From NCBI RefSeq assembly GCF_002075795.1, contig NZ_CP020472.1, positions 4,520,501 through 4,584,500 of the forward strand: 64,000 nt of DNA, given 5' to 3'. The notes under the pieces were generated by a model. It worked only from the letters and a program-made list of their open reading frames with translations, was not told the DNA's origin and ran no database searches. Position 1 is the stretch's first letter. The number at the start of each line of letters is the position of its first letter. This DNA is from Shewanella japonica (lineage in GTDB: Bacteria; Pseudomonadota; Gammaproteobacteria; Enterobacterales; Shewanellaceae). Made by a program: the position numbers and the translations under genes. Positions 63,695 to 64,000 of this stretch are shown here, one piece after another.

Positions 63695-64000
63695 TCTCAG
63701 CGTTAAGGTCAAAGCATGTCATCCCTATTAATATAGGAGCACACGGTTTGACCTTCCCTTACCTCAAAGTATGTCTTAATCAGTCAAATACATTACTTAT
63801 TACGTAATAACATCATGATAAATAATTAATTTTATGTTATTTCGTATTTTTTATTTTCTTTTTATTCTGATTTGTATTACCTTCTGCGCCGCTAGGAAAG
63901 CATGCGGCACCGACTATGATGTTAGGCCGTAATTCAGGTTCAATGGATGAATCAACCGACCTTGATATCTCCATGTCCTTATTTGCTTGAATCACCTAGC
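63695..64000. other. Terminal intergenic stretch, no gene seen
   Basis: 306 nt. Two symmetric sequences: TTATTACGTAATAA (63797-63810), a perfect 14-bp palindrome, and GCCGC/GCGGC arms around AGGAAAGCAT (63888-63908). No open frame with a ribosome site. Confidence 0.4.

Overview
The window looks like a chromosomal segment of a marine gammaproteobacterium, most likely Shewanella or a close relative. This is inferred from gene content and order (ilvLGMEDA plus divergent ilvC/ilvY, srkA-dsbA, katB-ankB, a PL7 alginate lyase with a TonB receptor) and from protein similarity recalled from memory; no database was searched.

Layout. 1-9.2 kb is the branched-chain amino acid block on the minus strand: leader peptide ilvL with a transcription attenuator, then ilvG-ilvM-ilvE-ilvD-ilvA (ilvA runs off the left edge), preceded by ilvC and a divergent ilvY that is broken by an in-frame TAG. 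9.3-33.4 kb is mostly housekeeping and envelope genes: a periplasmic binding protein, a YjgN-type membrane protein with an M48 peptidase, comM, two tandem YihG-type acyltransferases, a very large propeller-PAS-GGDEF-EAL sensor, a second and unrelated-type branched-chain aminotransferase, zapB and ytfK (convergent), the small-protein-srkA-dsbA group, selO with a lipoprotein gene, a repeat-containing membrane protein, a YgbA-type protein, a frameshifted membrane protein gene, an S9 peptidase and a SYLF protein. 33.4-38.6 kb holds a periplasmic catalase with its ankyrin partner (katB-ankB), flanked by a short dispersed repeat and a transposase relic, followed by a complete IS4-family element with a perfect 9-bp target duplication.

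38.6-46.7 kb is a compact alginate-use locus: a surface lipoprotein with repeated domains, a TonB-dependent receptor and a PL7 alginate lyase. Five copies of a 40-bp repeat sit just upstream of the receptor gene, and the lyase start codon lies inside an mRNA hairpin. 47.4-48.2 kb is a graveyard of mobile elements (an IS91-type integrase relic joined to a RAYT-like transposase relic, and a duplicated 82-bp segment). 48.2-58.3 kb is a polymorphic toxin system: a secreted protein of about 3000 residues with fibronectin-III repeats, an SpvB-like domain, Ca-binding VCBS/FG-GAP repeats and an Rhs core. It is separated by one nucleotide in a G6 run from an AHH-type nuclease toxin, and is followed by a probable immunity gene. 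58.5-64 kb returns to ordinary genes: a secreted unknown, the radical-SAM protein YgiQ, a MAPEG protein and a ThrE-type exporter.

Three genes are interrupted (ilvY by TAG; the 29.5-kb membrane gene by a T7 run; rhs by a G6 run). Two of the three breaks are in homopolymers, so real mutation, phase variation and sequencing error all have to be considered. The most interesting regions are the Rhs/toxin junction and the regulatory architecture of the alginate locus.
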